Numbered from the stretch's first letter, positions 44,645-54,736 are shown. The stretch is 64,000 nucleotides of DNA from Mycobacterium kiyosense (GCA_021654635.1 AP025179.1:496001-560000), one strand, 5' to 3'. Notes: generated by a model from the sequence alone, not told the origin. Numbers and translations: made by a program.

Positions 44645-46072
44645 CTAGCGAGGCAGCGATCTCGGCGGCGCATAGCTCCCGATCAGCGTGCGATGCCACC
44701 ACGCCCGGTCGCGCCGCAGCTCGGTCGGCGTGGTGAACCGGTACTGGTACAGTTGGGCCCGCACGAAATGCGGCGGCGTATCCGGGAAAGGATTGTGCCG
44801 CAACAGTTTCAGCGTATCGGCGTCGTTGCGCAGCAGCCGGGTCAGCAACGGCGTCAGCCACGCCAGCGCGTAACCCGGCGAGATCGCGGCGAACCACATC
44901 AGCCAATCCAGCCGCAGATGGTACGGCGCGAATTGCCGCGGCAGCCGCCGCACCGAGCCGGGTTTGCCCTTGAATTCGTACTCCCGCCATACGGTTTGGT
45001 CGCCAACCGAGGTGTCCGCGGTGCCCTCGACGACCACTTCGTACCGGGTACGGCTGATGCTGCCGAAAGCGCCGTAGGTATTGCACAGATGGAACGCATT
45101 GAACGACGCGTTCATTCGCTGCCGCGACGACAGCATGTTGCGGGCCGGCCAGTAGCTCAGCACCAGCATCGCTGCAGCGAGAGCGATCACCAGAACCGCG
45201 AACCACGGCGGGGTAGCCGGAAACTCCGGCGTATTGGCCGCCAGTCCCAACCTGGCGAACGTCGACTGGTCGATGGCGCTGAACGCCAGCAGGATGGTCA
45301 ACCAGTTCAGCCAGGCGAAGTTCCCCGACAGCACCAGCCACAACTGGGTGACGACGATGACCGCCGCGGCCATCCCGGCCACCGGCTGCGGGGCGAACAA
45401 CCCGAACGGCACCACCAGTTGTGCGAAATGGTTGCCTGCCACCTCGATTCGGTGCAGCGGCTTGGGCAGGTGATGGAAGAACCAGCTCAGCGGTCCCGGC
45501 ATGGGCTGGGTTTCGTGGTGGTAGTACAGGCAGGTCAGGTCGCGCCAGCAGCGGTCTCCGCGCATCTTGATCAACCCGGCGCCGAACTCGACCCGGAACA
45601 GCAGCCAGCGCGCCAGCCACAACGTCAGCACCGGCGGCGCCACCCGTCCACCGCCCAGGAAGACCAGCAAAAATCCGGCTTCCAAAAGCAGTGACTCCCA
45701 GCCGAACCCGTACCAGGTCTGGCCCACGTTGACGATCGAGAGGTACAGCACCCACAGCGTCAGCCAGACCAGCATCCCGGCCCACACCGGCACTAACCCC
45801 GTCGACCCGGCCGCCACCGCCGCCGCCAGGGCCGCGCCGAACCAGCAGACCGATGCGAAAAACCGGTCGGAATACCGGAACTGGAAGATGCTGGGCGCTT
45901 GCCAGAACGATCGCCCGGCCAGATATGCCGGTACCGGCAGCAGGCCGCGCGCCCCGAGCAGCGGCCGGAACTGACGCGCTGCCGCCACGAACGCGATCGC
46001 GTAGATCACCGCCACACCGCGCTGCAGGACCAGGCTGCCCAGCCAGTAATCGGGCGCCGAGAACCACGTCAT
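44645..46072 (-). CDS. Lipase maturation factor family membrane protein (Rv0235c-like)
   Basis: A 475-residue membrane protein with about eight helices, starting MTWFSAPDYWLGSLVLQRGV. Conserved features of the LMF1 family are GRSFWQAPSIFQFRYSD, the GLIKMRGDRCW motif, the NTYGAFGSI segment and the C-terminal FKGKPG region. ATG 46072 lies 7 bp after the aftD stop, so it is cotranscribed with aftD. Longer upstream readings are antisense to aftD and were not used. Its biochemical role in mycobacteria is unknown. Confidence 0.84.
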   Translation of the reverse strand: MTWFSAPDYWLGSLVLQRGVAVIYAIAFVAAARQFRPLLGARGLLPVPAYLAGRSFWQAPSIFQFRYSDRFFASVCWFGAALAAAVAAGSTGLVPVWAGMLVWLTLWVLYLSIVNVGQTWYGFGWESLLLEAGFLLVFLGGGRVAPPVLTLWLARWLLFRVEFGAGLIKMRGDRCWRDLTCLYYHHETQPMPGPLSWFFHHLPKPLHRIEVAGNHFAQLVVPFGLFAPQPVAGMAAAVIVVTQLWLVLSGNFAWLNWLTILLAFSAIDQSTFARLGLAANTPEFPATPPWFAVLVIALAAAMLVLSYWPARNMLSSRQRMNASFNAFHLCNTYGAFGSISRTRYEVVVEGTADTSVGDQTVWREYEFKGKPGSVRRLPRQFAPYHLRLDWLMWFAAISPGYALAWLTPLLTRLLRNDADTLKLLRHNPFPDTPPHFVRAQLYQYRFTTPTELRRDRAWWHRTLIGSYAPPRSLPR

Positions 46073-46079
46073 GGCACAA

Positions 46080-49000
46080 CTATTCCTCGTCGTGTTCCCC
46101 GTTGCATCCACCATCCTGCGCGGAATCTCCGAATACCACCACCGATGCGGCCAGCACCGCCAGCGAAAGCAGCGCCAGCAGTTGGACATTCGCCCAGTGG
46201 CCGGCGTACCCGTGCTCGGAGCGCCAGGGGTGGCGCGACAGCAGCGCCCCAGCCGCGATCAGACCGCCCGCACTCAGCGCCACCATCAGACGCCTGGCTG
46301 AACCGAAACGGCGCCGTAATCCCAACACCGCCGCGAAGACCACTGCACCGGCAGCGCCGGAGATCAGCGCGCCGGCTCCCAGCAGCGGTACCACCGCCCA
46401 GGGGCCCGGCGCCCACGGAGCCGCGGCGGGGCCGTCGTCCGGGACGCCGCGGCGTCGCCAGAACGCCAGCAACGCCAGCAGCGGCAGTAACGCCAGCCCG
46501 AACGCCAGCCCGGCCCGGTATACGGCGTTGGCGGCGAAGGTCAGCGTGATGGTGCCCGGATCGCCGGCGGGCACCAACCAGCCCTGCTGCCACCCGTTCA
46601 CCGCGATCGGCGTCAGCCGGGTCCCGTTGCTGGTCCGGGCCACCCAGCCGGGGTTGATGCTCTCCGGGATCACCAGCACCCGTGCGGCCGCCGACGCCGG
46701 GGCCCGCACTTCGCGCCGGGCCGGACCCCAGGACCCGATTACCGCCGATGTCGTTGCAGCACTTGGCAATTCAGTGCCAGCAGACAGCTGTGCGCCGTCC
46801 ACCACGAACGCCGGCCCCGGGCTGATCAACAACTCCTGCTGCCCGGGCGGCAGTGCGATCGGATCGGCCTGGCACGGCTGGGCGGCCACCGCCGACCCGT
46901 CCAGCAGCGCGCCGACCGTGGTCCGGATCGCGGTGTGCACGAATCGGCCCGCCACCGCGATCACCGGGCCGTGTTCGCAGTCGACGACAATCTCGCGGGC
47001 ACGGTTGCGCGACGCGTCGGCGGGCGCGATCGGGCTGCCGTCGGCGCCCAGCGCGACGACCTCGGCCAGCCCGGGCGCCTTGAGCTGGTCGAAACCCAGC
47101 GCGTTGCGGTCGATGACGTCCTCCCAGTCCAGCAGGCTCACCGTCACCGTGTCGGTGACCCGCGGCTGCAGCGAAAGCGTCTGTCCCCCAACGTCAGTCG
47201 TCAACGGTCGTACCTGCGGACCGTCACCCAGGTCGACGGCCACCAGTTTCGGGTGAGCCGGCAACGTGGAACGACTGGCCGTCAGCCGCAACCCGGCCAC
47301 CTCGGTGGCCCGCGGTAGCGTCAGCGTCAGCGTGGGCGGGCTCTTGTGCTGAACCACTCGCTGCGGCGCAGTCCACGACGTGGCCGGGTCGCCGTCGGTG
47401 GCCGCGTACGCCGAGCCCTCGACCTCCACCAGGTCGGAATCGCCACGCGCCCGGGCGGTGTCCGGTTCGGCGATCAGGTCGGCCAGCTTCGGTCCCTGGC
47501 GTGGCCGCACCCATACGGTCGGCAGCACCGGTAACGGGGCGGGCACCGTCAGGGTGCGGCTCAGGTTCACCGGCTCTTCGGGGGCCAGCGCCATCGACGC
47601 CGCGCAGCGCATGTCGTCGGGACCTGGTGCACAGCCCGGCCTGCCCAGCAGCTCGGCGCCCAGATCCCAACCCGCGACCGCTGCTCCCGGCGGTGGGCCG
47701 GGCACCAGCACGGTGTGCCGCAACGCAACCGGGTGCGCGAAACCGGAGGCGTCGTACTGCGTGATCGCCAGGTCGGTGATACCGAACTGCACGCCGGGCG
47801 AGCCGTCGTCGGTGGCGGCCGCGGTGATGCGTACCCACGGTGTCTCGCCGAACGGCAACGCGGCGCTCAACGGTTTGCCGGCCTCGTCGAACCGCAACGT
47901 GGTGCTGCCGTTGGCGGTTTCCACCACGATGCGGCGGACCTGCGCGCCGACGGCCGTCGCGCTGGGTGTCAGGGTGAGGACGGCGTTGGTCACCGGATGG
48001 TCGAAATCCACCCGCAGCCATTGCCCGACCGCAGCCTGCAGCGAGTTGGACACCCACGCGGTGGCCGGGTCGCCGTCGATCGCGGCGGCCGGCGAGGTCG
48101 CGGGCGCGACGTCGGGCAGCGCGGTGGCATCCGACGACGAACTGGAGGCCGTGACGCGGCCGCCGGTCCAGCCGCCGTAGACCGTCTGGGCCCCGGGGAC
48201 GGGATAGTCGGGAACCCGGTTGTAGGTGTGCCGGGCGTCGCCGGGCGCCCGGATCGCCGACGAGTGCAGATCGACTCGGCCGTAGTCGGTTTCCCGGGCC
48301 AACGGGGTGTCGGTGACCGTGACCAGCGGGGATTGCAGCCCGGCGGCCTGAGCGTCGGCGTTCATCAGCACCGGCCCCAGCGGCGGGCGGCCCAGCAGCC
48401 GTCGTCGCTCGTCCAGACGCAACAGCGCTTCGGGGCCGCCGGTCACCCGTGCCATCCGGTCGGTCTCGGCGAAGTAGGGGCCCACCGCCGCGCCGCCGGC
48501 GCCGCCAACGGCATTGACCCGGTAGATCTGCACCGCGGGATACCGCGGCCGCAACCCGCTGTCGTTGACGAACCCGGCCAGTGTGCCGGGGCCCACCGGC
48601 CGGCCGAACTCGGCTACCTTGTCCAACCCGGGCGATCCCGCGACCGCGCGGTGCACCAGGATGGGCCGCGCCGACCGGGACGACTCCGGATCCAGGTCGT
48701 TGCGCACCACCACGTACGAAATGCCTTGCCGGGCAAGGGTATCGGCCAGACCCGCGGACGGGCGGCCGGCGGCGAACAGGCGCTGCACCGAATCCAGCGC
48801 CCGAATTGTCTGCGGCGGGTTCAGCGGGATCGAGTCCCGGACCCCCCACGGTGCGGCACCCAGCACCTGCAGCGGCTCGTCGTGGCTGGTGCCCCACACC
48901 TGGGTGGCGAACGGTGCACCCGGCGCCACCAGCACCCGGCCGCTCTGGTGCTCGGTGAGCCAGTCGGCTGCCTGCTGCCAGTAGTCGGGTATCGCGGTGA

Positions 49001-50258
49001 ACGTGCCGGGCGGGGTCAGCCGGCCCGACCAGGCCAGTGACGTGCTCACCAGCAGTGCGGTCAGCGCCACCACTCCGACCGCCACCCGCCGGTCGCGCTC
49101 GGGGTGCGCGAAGGCGGCCAGCCACACCGGCCGCGGGGCACTGCCGGGCAGGGGAATGCCGCCCAGCAGCTGGGCCAGTCCCAGCGCCAGCGGGATGCGC
49201 ACCAGCGGATCCAGCTTGTGTACGTTGCGCAGCGGCGTGCCGCCCGCATCCAGGAACGCCTGCACCTGGTGGGCGATCGGCGAGCCCAGGCCGCCGCTGT
49301 AGCCGATGGCCAGCAACACCACCCCGGCCAGCAGCATGCTCACCAGCCGGCCCCGGGCCGGCATCGCCGCGCCGGCCAGCCCGGCCAGCCCGGCCGCCGC
49401 GACCAGGCAGGTACCCAGGACCGCGACCGAGCCGGTGACCAGCGGCGCCCCCGCCGTCGCGGTCGGGGCCACGAACGGCGTCCAGCTGTGGGTGCCGCGC
49501 AGCACTTCCACCAGCGAGGACCACTGGGTGGTCACCCCGGAGGACTCGATGAAGTCCAGGAACGGCGGGCTCACCCCGCGTAGCTGGCTCAGTGCCACCG
49601 CCCACCACAGCACCGCCAAGGCGGTGGCCAGCAGCAACCACCCGCTGTACCGCCACCATCGGCGGTTGGGCCGGTGACAGGCCAGCCAGATCAGCGCGGG
49701 CAGACACCCGGCGGCCGTCGCGATCGCGTTCACCGCGCCCATCAGCGCCACCGCCAGCCCGGCCTGGCCGGCCAGCACCCGCACCGAACGCGCGGAACCG
49801 CCCCGCAGCGCCAGGATCGTCGGCAACAGCACCCACGGCGCCAGCATCATCGGCAGCGTCTCCGACGAGATGGACCCCAGCGTGGTCAGCACCCGCGGCG
49901 ACAACGCGAACGCGGCCGCACCCAGCACCCGCGACCCCGGGCTGCCGATCCGCAGCGCCTCGGCGACGCGCAACAGCCCCCAGAAACCGGCGGTCAACAG
50001 CAGCGCCCACCACAGCCGCTGGGTCATCCACCCGGGCACGCCGAGCAGGTGGCCGACCAGGAAGAAGCTGCCGTGCGGGAACAGGTAGCCGTAGGCCTGG
50101 TTCTGCGACTGGCCGAACGGCAGCTCGCTGTTCCATAGGTTGGCCGCACGCGCCAGGAACCGCAGCGGGTTCGCGGTGAGGTCGAGTTTGGTGTCGGGGG
50201 AGACCTGTCCGGGAGCCTGGGCGAAGGTCAAGGCCAGTGCGGCCGCCCCGACGAGCAT
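46080..50258 (-). CDS. aftD: Alpha-(1->3)-arabinofuranosyltransferase AftD
   Basis: A 1392-residue membrane protein, close to Rv0236c (about 1400). The N-terminal half is a GT-C fold with about eleven helices, beginning SPDTKLDLTANPLRFLARA with an early acidic residue typical of the active site, plus PHGSFF. The periplasmic half contains carbohydrate-binding modules of F5/8 type, marked by DGDPATAWVSN and DGDPATSWTAP. C-terminal helices follow. It adds arabinofuranose branches to arabinogalactan and lipoarabinomannan and is essential in related species. ATG 50258 was taken because no upstream start is in frame, although in-frame sequence SRRWL precedes it. Confidence 0.92.
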   Translation of the reverse strand: MLVGAAALALTFAQAPGQVSPDTKLDLTANPLRFLARAANLWNSELPFGQSQNQAYGYLFPHGSFFLVGHLLGVPGWMTQRLWWALLLTAGFWGLLRVAEALRIGSPGSRVLGAAAFALSPRVLTTLGSISSETLPMMLAPWVLLPTILALRGGSARSVRVLAGQAGLAVALMGAVNAIATAAGCLPALIWLACHRPNRRWWRYSGWLLLATALAVLWWAVALSQLRGVSPPFLDFIESSGVTTQWSSLVEVLRGTHSWTPFVAPTATAGAPLVTGSVAVLGTCLVAAAGLAGLAGAAMPARGRLVSMLLAGVVLLAIGYSGGLGSPIAHQVQAFLDAGGTPLRNVHKLDPLVRIPLALGLAQLLGGIPLPGSAPRPVWLAAFAHPERDRRVAVGVVALTALLVSTSLAWSGRLTPPGTFTAIPDYWQQAADWLTEHQSGRVLVAPGAPFATQVWGTSHDEPLQVLGAAPWGVRDSIPLNPPQTIRALDSVQRLFAAGRPSAGLADTLARQGISYVVVRNDLDPESSRSARPILVHRAVAGSPGLDKVAEFGRPVGPGTLAGFVNDSGLRPRYPAVQIYRVNAVGGAGGAAVGPYFAETDRMARVTGGPEALLRLDERRRLLGRPPLGPVLMNADAQAAGLQSPLVTVTDTPLARETDYGRVDLHSSAIRAPGDARHTYNRVPDYPVPGAQTVYGGWTGGRVTASSSSSDATALPDVAPATSPAAAIDGDPATAWVSNSLQAAVGQWLRVDFDHPVTNAVLTLTPSATAVGAQVRRIVVETANGSTTLRFDEAGKPLSAALPFGETPWVRITAAATDDGSPGVQFGITDLAITQYDASGFAHPVALRHTVLVPGPPPGAAVAGWDLGAELLGRPGCAPGPDDMRCAASMALAPEEPVNLSRTLTVPAPLPVLPTVWVRPRQGPKLADLIAEPDTARARGDSDLVEVEGSAYAATDGDPATSWTAPQRVVQHKSPPTLTLTLPRATEVAGLRLTASRSTLPAHPKLVAVDLGDGPQVRPLTTDVGGQTLSLQPRVTDTVTVSLLDWEDVIDRNALGFDQLKAPGLAEVVALGADGSPIAPADASRNRAREIVVDCEHGPVIAVAGRFVHTAIRTTVGALLDGSAVAAQPCQADPIALPPGQQELLISPGPAFVVDGAQLSAGTELPSAATTSAVIGSWGPARREVRAPASAAARVLVIPESINPGWVARTSNGTRLTPIAVNGWQQGWLVPAGDPGTITLTFAANAVYRAGLAFGLALLPLLALLAFWRRRGVPDDGPAAAPWAPGPWAVVPLLGAGALISGAAGAVVFAAVLGLRRRFGSARRLMVALSAGGLIAAGALLSRHPWRSEHGYAGHWANVQLLALLSLAVLAASVVVFGDSAQDGGCNGEHDEE

Positions 50259-50313
50259 CAGCCAGCGACGTGAAAGAGCCTCGTGAGAAGTGGAGGCGCC
50301 GACCGCCGACCGG

Positions 50314-50571
50314 CTAGCTGCGGTTGCCGTATTCGACCCGGTTGAGCACCGACGACCCCGGATCGCCCCCGGGCAATGGCGGCTTCGTGTCCTGCTGGAT
50401 CATCAGGGTCACTCCGAAGACCGCGGCCATCCCCAGCAACATACCGACCACCCCGTACGCCCCGACCGGCGCCAGGATCCGCAGGGCCGAAGTGCTGCGT
50501 GCCCCGACTATCGTCGCCGCACCCAGCAGCAGACCCACGCAGACCAGGATGATCCAGATGGTCGGGGACAT
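50314..50571 (-). CDS. Small membrane protein (Rv0236A-like)
   Basis: An 85-residue protein from ATG 50571, which follows AAGGAG by 7 bp. It has two transmembrane helices (IWIILVCVGLLLGAATIVGA and YGVVGMLLGMAAVFGVTLMI) and a polar tail with proline and glycine. It sits 55 bp upstream of aftD on the same strand and is likely cotranscribed. In M. tuberculosis a small protein gene is also found beside aftD; function unknown. Confidence 0.75.
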   Translation of the reverse strand: MSPTIWIILVCVGLLLGAATIVGARSTSALRILAPVGAYGVVGMLLGMAAVFGVTLMIQQDTKPPLPGGDPGSSVLNRVEYGNRS

Positions 50572-50730
50572 CGACTTGCTCCTTGGGGTCGCAGAGCTAC
50601 TCGGCACTGATGGGGGATCGAGAGCAACCTAGCCGCAAACCTAGCAGAAGGGCGGCCGGCCGCGATTCGTCCCGCGGGGCCCGCCGCCCCCCGAACCGGG
50701 CGGTGCCGCGACCCGTGACAGCATGTCCGG

Positions 50731-51933
50731 ATGGCATTTTCCCGCCCCCTGGCCGTCGGGCTGGCCTTCTTGGTCACCCTATCGATGCTGGTCGCGGCCT
50801 GTGGTCACGGCGGCAAGCGACCCGGGTCCTCGTCGAAGACCTCCCCGCCCAGCTCGTCGGCCGCGCCCTCGCCGTCGACGCCGGCCGCCGCGCCCGGCCC
50901 ACGGGTGTGCGCCGATCCTAAAGACGTGCCCGCCAAGATCCCGAACCTGCGGGACAAGCTGGCCCAGTTGCTGATGGTCGGAGTGCGCGACGCCGCCGAC
51001 GCCCGGGCCGTGGTCACCGAGTCCCACGTCGGCGGCATCCTGATCGGCAGTGACACCGACCTGTCCATGCTGCCGGACGGGTTGCGCGACATCGCGAACG
51101 CGGCGACACCGCTGCCGTTGGCGGTCGGGGTCGACGAGGAGGGCGGCCGGGTGTCGCGGTTGCGCACGCTGCTGGGCGGCCGTGGGCCGACGGCCCGGAA
51201 GATGGGCCAGACGATGTCCACGCAGCAGGTGCACGACCTGGCGCTGGACCGCGGCCGCAAGATGAAGGACCTCGGCATCACCGTCGATTTCGCCCCGGTG
51301 GTCGACGTCACCGACGCGCCCGACGAAACCGTGATCGGCGACCGCTCGTTCGGTTCGGATCCGGCCGTGGTGGCCGCGTACGCCGGCGCGTACGCCCAGG
51401 GCCTGCGCGAGGCCGGGTTGTTGCCGGTGCTCAAGCATTTCCCCGGTCACGGCCACGGCTCGGGCGACTCGCACACCGGTGAGGTCACCACGCCTCCGCT
51501 GAGCGAACTGGTCGGCACCGACCTGGTGCCCTACCGGACGTTGCTGAACCAGAGCCCGGTCGCGGTGATGATCGGACATATGGAGGTGCCCGGCCTTACC
51601 GCGGGCGCCCCGGCCAGCCTGAGCGCGCCGGCGGTGACCTTGCTGCGCGTCGGCGAGGGGTACGGCGGGCCCGCGTTCGACGGTCCGATCTTCAGCGACG
51701 ACCTGTCCAGCATGGCCGCCATCTCCGACCGGTTCGGCGTCACCGAGGCGGTGCTGAAGACGCTGCAGGCCGGACTCGACATCGCATTGTGGGTCACCAC
51801 CAAAGAGGTGCCCGCCGTGCTGGATCGGCTGGAGCAGGCGGTCAACGCCAACGAATTGCCCGCCGCGACGGTCGACGCCGCACTGGTGCGGGTGGCGGCG
51901 ATGAAGCGCGTCACGCCGACCTGCGGCGGGTGA
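50731..51933 (+). CDS. lpqI: Lipoprotein LpqI, GH3 beta-N-acetylglucosaminidase
   Basis: A 400-residue secreted lipoprotein. The signal peptide ends in the lipobox LVAAC (Cys24). The GH3/NagZ catalytic domain has DEEGGRVSRL, KHFPGHG (235-241), the Asp-His dyad GDSHTGE (D246, H248) and the nucleophile region FSDDLSSMA. It removes GlcNAc from peptidoglycan fragments outside the membrane. It is followed by a TetR gene and a ClC gene at gaps of 41 and 4 bp. Length and order match Rv0237. Confidence 0.92.
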   Translation: MAFSRPLAVGLAFLVTLSMLVAACGHGGKRPGSSSKTSPPSSSAAPSPSTPAAAPGPRVCADPKDVPAKIPNLRDKLAQLLMVGVRDAADARAVVTESHVGGILIGSDTDLSMLPDGLRDIANAATPLPLAVGVDEEGGRVSRLRTLLGGRGPTARKMGQTMSTQQVHDLALDRGRKMKDLGITVDFAPVVDVTDAPDETVIGDRSFGSDPAVVAAYAGAYAQGLREAGLLPVLKHFPGHGHGSGDSHTGEVTTPPLSELVGTDLVPYRTLLNQSPVAVMIGHMEVPGLTAGAPASLSAPAVTLLRVGEGYGGPAFDGPIFSDDLSSMAAISDRFGVTEAVLKTLQAGLDIALWVTTKEVPAVLDRLEQAVNANELPAATVDAALVRVAAMKRVTPTCGG

Positions 51934-51974
51934 CTGGCCTAAAGTCGGATCGAGCGGTGAGAGAGGCGTAACCA

Positions 51975-52601
51975 ATGGCAGGTGGTACCAAGCGATTACC
52001 GCGTGCTGTTCGCGAGCAGCAGATGCTCGACGCCGCCGTGCAGATGTTCTCGCTGAACGGCTACCACGAGACCTCGATGGACGCCATCGCGGCCGAGGCG
52101 CAGATCTCCAAGCCGATGCTCTACCTGTATTACGGCTCCAAGGAAGACTTGTTCGGTGCCTGCTTGAACCGGGAGATGGGCCGGTTCATCGATGGGCTGC
52201 GCGCCGACATCGATTTCACCCAAAGTCCGAAAGACTTGCTGCGCAACACTATCAGCGCGTTTCTGCGTTACATCGACGAGAACCGGGCGTCTTGGATCGT
52301 GATGTACACCCAGGCCACCAGTTCGCAGGCGTTCGCTCACACGGTGCGGGAGGGGCGCGAGCAGATCATCGAGCTGGTGGCGGGGCTGGTGCGGGCGGGG
52401 ACCCGCAGTCCTCGTTCGGACACCGAAATCGAGATCATGGCAGTGGCTTTGGTGGGTGCCGGTGAGGCGATCGCAAGCCGGCTCAGCACCGGCGACGTCG
52501 ACGTCGAGGCCGCCGCGCAGATGATGATCGACCTGTTCTGGGCGGGTCTGCGTGGTGCACCGGCAGACCGGGACGCCGGTCCACACACCGCGACGGGCTA
52601 G
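51975..52601 (+). CDS. TetR family regulator (Rv0238-like)
   Basis: A 208-residue repressor. Its helix-turn-helix (HETSMDAIAAEAQISKPMLY then LYYGSKEDLF) occupies residues 30-55. It lies 41 bp after lpqI and 4 bp before the ClC channel gene on the same strand. Its target is unknown; neighbouring fatty-acid genes with shared palindromes (fabG4, fadA2, fadE5) are candidates but this is inference only. Confidence 0.88.
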   Translation: MAGGTKRLPRAVREQQMLDAAVQMFSLNGYHETSMDAIAAEAQISKPMLYLYYGSKEDLFGACLNREMGRFIDGLRADIDFTQSPKDLLRNTISAFLRYIDENRASWIVMYTQATSSQAFAHTVREGREQIIELVAGLVRAGTRSPRSDTEIEIMAVALVGAGEAIASRLSTGDVDVEAAAQMMIDLFWAGLRGAPADRDAGPHTATG

Positions 52602-52605
52602 CCCC

Positions 52606-53856
52606 GTGCCCCGCCGGAACCTCGACTTCTTCTGCGCGGTAATCATTGTCGGCTTGCTTGCCGGGCTTGCCGGGTTGGCGACGACGATCGTGCTGGAGTC
52701 GGTGCAACACCTCATGTACCACTACAGTTTCGGCTCGCTGCTGGACGGCATCACCGGCAGCGGTCCGGCGCGTCGTGTCCTGGCCCCGATGTCCGGCGCC
52801 GCGCTGGCCGGCTTGGGGTGGTGGCTGCTGCGGCGGCGCACCGAGGTGCCGCCGCTGGCCGGGACCGTCGCCCGGCACGAACGTATTCCGCGGTTGGCGT
52901 GGAGCCTCGATGCGCTGCTCCAGGTGGTGCTGGTCGGCTCCGGAGCATCCCTGGGCCGGGAGGGCGCCCCGCGTCAATTCGCTGCTGTACTGGGCGATTT
53001 CGGCACCGGATGGCTCAAGAGGCTGACCCCGGACGATCGGGAGATTCTGCTGGCGTGCGCGGCCGGGGCCGGTTTGGGCGCCGTGTACGCGGTCCCGGCG
53101 GCCGGCGCGCTGTTTACGCTGCGAATCCTGCTCAACACCTGGCGGCTGCGGGCGGTGGGCGCGGCGCTGCTCACCTCGAGCCTGGCGGTCGCGGTCGGCT
53201 CGCTCGTCACGCACAACCGGCCGGAGCTGGACTGGCCGCGGGCCGACTCGGCTTATCTGCTCAGTGCCCATGCCCTGGCGCTGGCGCCGGTGGCTTTCGC
53301 GGTGGGGTGGGCCTTCAGCAAGATCATCGCCGCGGCGCAACCGGCCACGCTCATCCGGTCGTGGGTGTTGATCCCGGGGCTCGCGGCGGCCGGACTGCTG
53401 ACCGGAGTCTGCTCACACTGGTGGCCGCAGCTGCCCGGCAATGGCAAGAGCATCCTGACGATCAGCCTGGCCAGCGGACTGACCTTGACGTCGGCGGCGG
53501 TCCTGCTGGTGCTGAAACCGCTTCTGACGGCGCTGTTTCTGCGAGCCGGGGGCGCCGGCGGCCTGCTCACGCCGTCGTTGGCGACCGGTTCGGCGGCGGG
53601 CGCCCTGTTGGTGCTGACGCTGAACGCGGTCGCCGGCACGCACTGGTACGGGCCGGTGAATTCGCTGTGTGGGGCCGCCGGGGTGCTCGCGGTCACGCAG
53701 GGTTCACCGGTGTGGGCGGCGATCTTCGTGTGGGAGCTGGCGCACCCGCCGATCCGGATGTTGCTGGCCTTCGCGGTCACCGCGCTCGGGGCGCACGCGA
53801 TCAAGACATTGGTGCTGGGGCGCAAGCCGCCGCATCCCGACCACCGGTCCGGGTGA
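52606..53856 (+). CDS. ClC-family chloride channel/antiporter
   Basis: A 416-residue membrane protein with about ten helices. The selectivity motif GREGAPRQF (compare GKEGP in the family) carries the gating Glu, and GGAGGLLTPSLATG corresponds to the GxFxP region with a changed Phe. GTG 52606 was chosen for its place 4 bp after the TetR stop and start of the first helix (FFCAVIIVGLLAGLAGLATT). M. tuberculosis has vapBC24 at this position. Transport of chloride or another anion is expected; channel or exchanger mode cannot be told. Confidence 0.85.
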   Translation: MPRRNLDFFCAVIIVGLLAGLAGLATTIVLESVQHLMYHYSFGSLLDGITGSGPARRVLAPMSGAALAGLGWWLLRRRTEVPPLAGTVARHERIPRLAWSLDALLQVVLVGSGASLGREGAPRQFAAVLGDFGTGWLKRLTPDDREILLACAAGAGLGAVYAVPAAGALFTLRILLNTWRLRAVGAALLTSSLAVAVGSLVTHNRPELDWPRADSAYLLSAHALALAPVAFAVGWAFSKIIAAAQPATLIRSWVLIPGLAAAGLLTGVCSHWWPQLPGNGKSILTISLASGLTLTSAAVLLVLKPLLTALFLRAGGAGGLLTPSLATGSAAGALLVLTLNAVAGTHWYGPVNSLCGAAGVLAVTQGSPVWAAIFVWELAHPPIRMLLAFAVTALGAHAIKTLVLGRKPPHPDHRSG

Positions 53857-53881
53857 GTGCTACACGTCCGCAGGCTGCCGG

Positions 53882-54736
53882 TTACAGCGGTTCGACGCTG
53901 CCCGTCAGGTGCGGGTAGCCCTTCGACAGATTGCGCAACGACAACTTCCAGCCGCGCGAGCCGTCGGAGTCGACCTCGTCGATGTACAACCCGGCGGTAG
54001 CCGGCAGCAACACCGGCTTCCCGAACCGCACCGAGTACTGCACCGCGTCCGGGAACCGCGCCTCGATGTTCGCCAATACCGCTGCGGCACTGAACATTCC
54101 GTGTGCGATCACGGTCGGGAAACCGAACAGCTTGGCTGCCACCGAGTTGACGTGAATCGGGTTGTGGTCACCGCCCACCGCCGCATAGCGGCGGATCTGC
54201 GCGGCGGAGATCTTCAGCACGGTCGGCGGCGGCGGCAGCTTGGGCTGTTTCTGCGGCGGCGGCTTGGGCTCGTCGGACAGGCTGGTGCGCTGCTGGTGCA
54301 GGAACGTGGTCACCTGGTGCCAGGCCAGTTCGTTGCCGACACTGACGTCGCTCACCAGATCCACCAACAGTCCCTTGCGGTGCTCGCGCAGGTTCTCCGC
54401 ATGCACCCGCACACCGACGGTGTCGGTCACCGCGATCGGCCGGTACTGAACGATTTTGTTCTCGGTGTGCACCGATCCCATTGCGGAGAAAGGGAAGTCG
54501 AATCCGCTCACCAACGCCATCACCGACGGGAAGGTCAGGGTGAACGGGTAGGTCAGCGGCACGTTGTTGCCGTAGCGCAGCCCGGTGACCGCCGCGTACG
54601 CGGCGACGTTGGTGTGGTCCACGGCCAGTTCCTCGACCGTCACCGTGCGTTTCGGCAGCTGGTCGGACCGCGGCAGCACGGGCAACGCCCCGGCCACCGC
54701 GCGCAGCATGTTGCGCAATCCGCTTGGCTGACTCAT
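53882..54736 (-). CDS. htdX: (3R)-hydroxyacyl-thioester dehydratase HtdX
   Basis: Double-hotdog MaoC-type dehydratase of 284 residues, close to Rv0241c (280). The hydratase-2 motif YAAVGGDHNPIHVNSVAAKL followed by FGFPTVIAHGMFS carries the catalytic Asp and His. It removes water from (3R)-hydroxyacyl thioesters in fatty acid synthesis. The fabG4 gene lies 64 bp upstream on the same strand, so reductase and dehydratase of one cycle are made together. Confidence 0.9.
   Translation of the reverse strand: MSQPSGLRNMLRAVAGALPVLPRSDQLPKRTVTVEELAVDHTNVAAYAAVTGLRYGNNVPLTYPFTLTFPSVMALVSGFDFPFSAMGSVHTENKIVQYRPIAVTDTVGVRVHAENLREHRKGLLVDLVSDVSVGNELAWHQVTTFLHQQRTSLSDEPKPPPQKQPKLPPPPTVLKISAAQIRRYAAVGGDHNPIHVNSVAAKLFGFPTVIAHGMFSAAAVLANIEARFPDAVQYSVRFGKPVLLPATAGLYIDEVDSDGSRGWKLSLRNLSKGYPHLTGSVEPL

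Noticed and set aside
43626..46079. 817-residue reverse-strand frame
   Set aside because: It overlaps formate dehydrogenase antisense and the Rv0235c-like gene in another frame; both real genes have clear motifs.
47224..50136. 970-residue reverse-strand frame
   Set aside because: Alternate frame of aftD, which is unmistakable; no domain in the alternate product.
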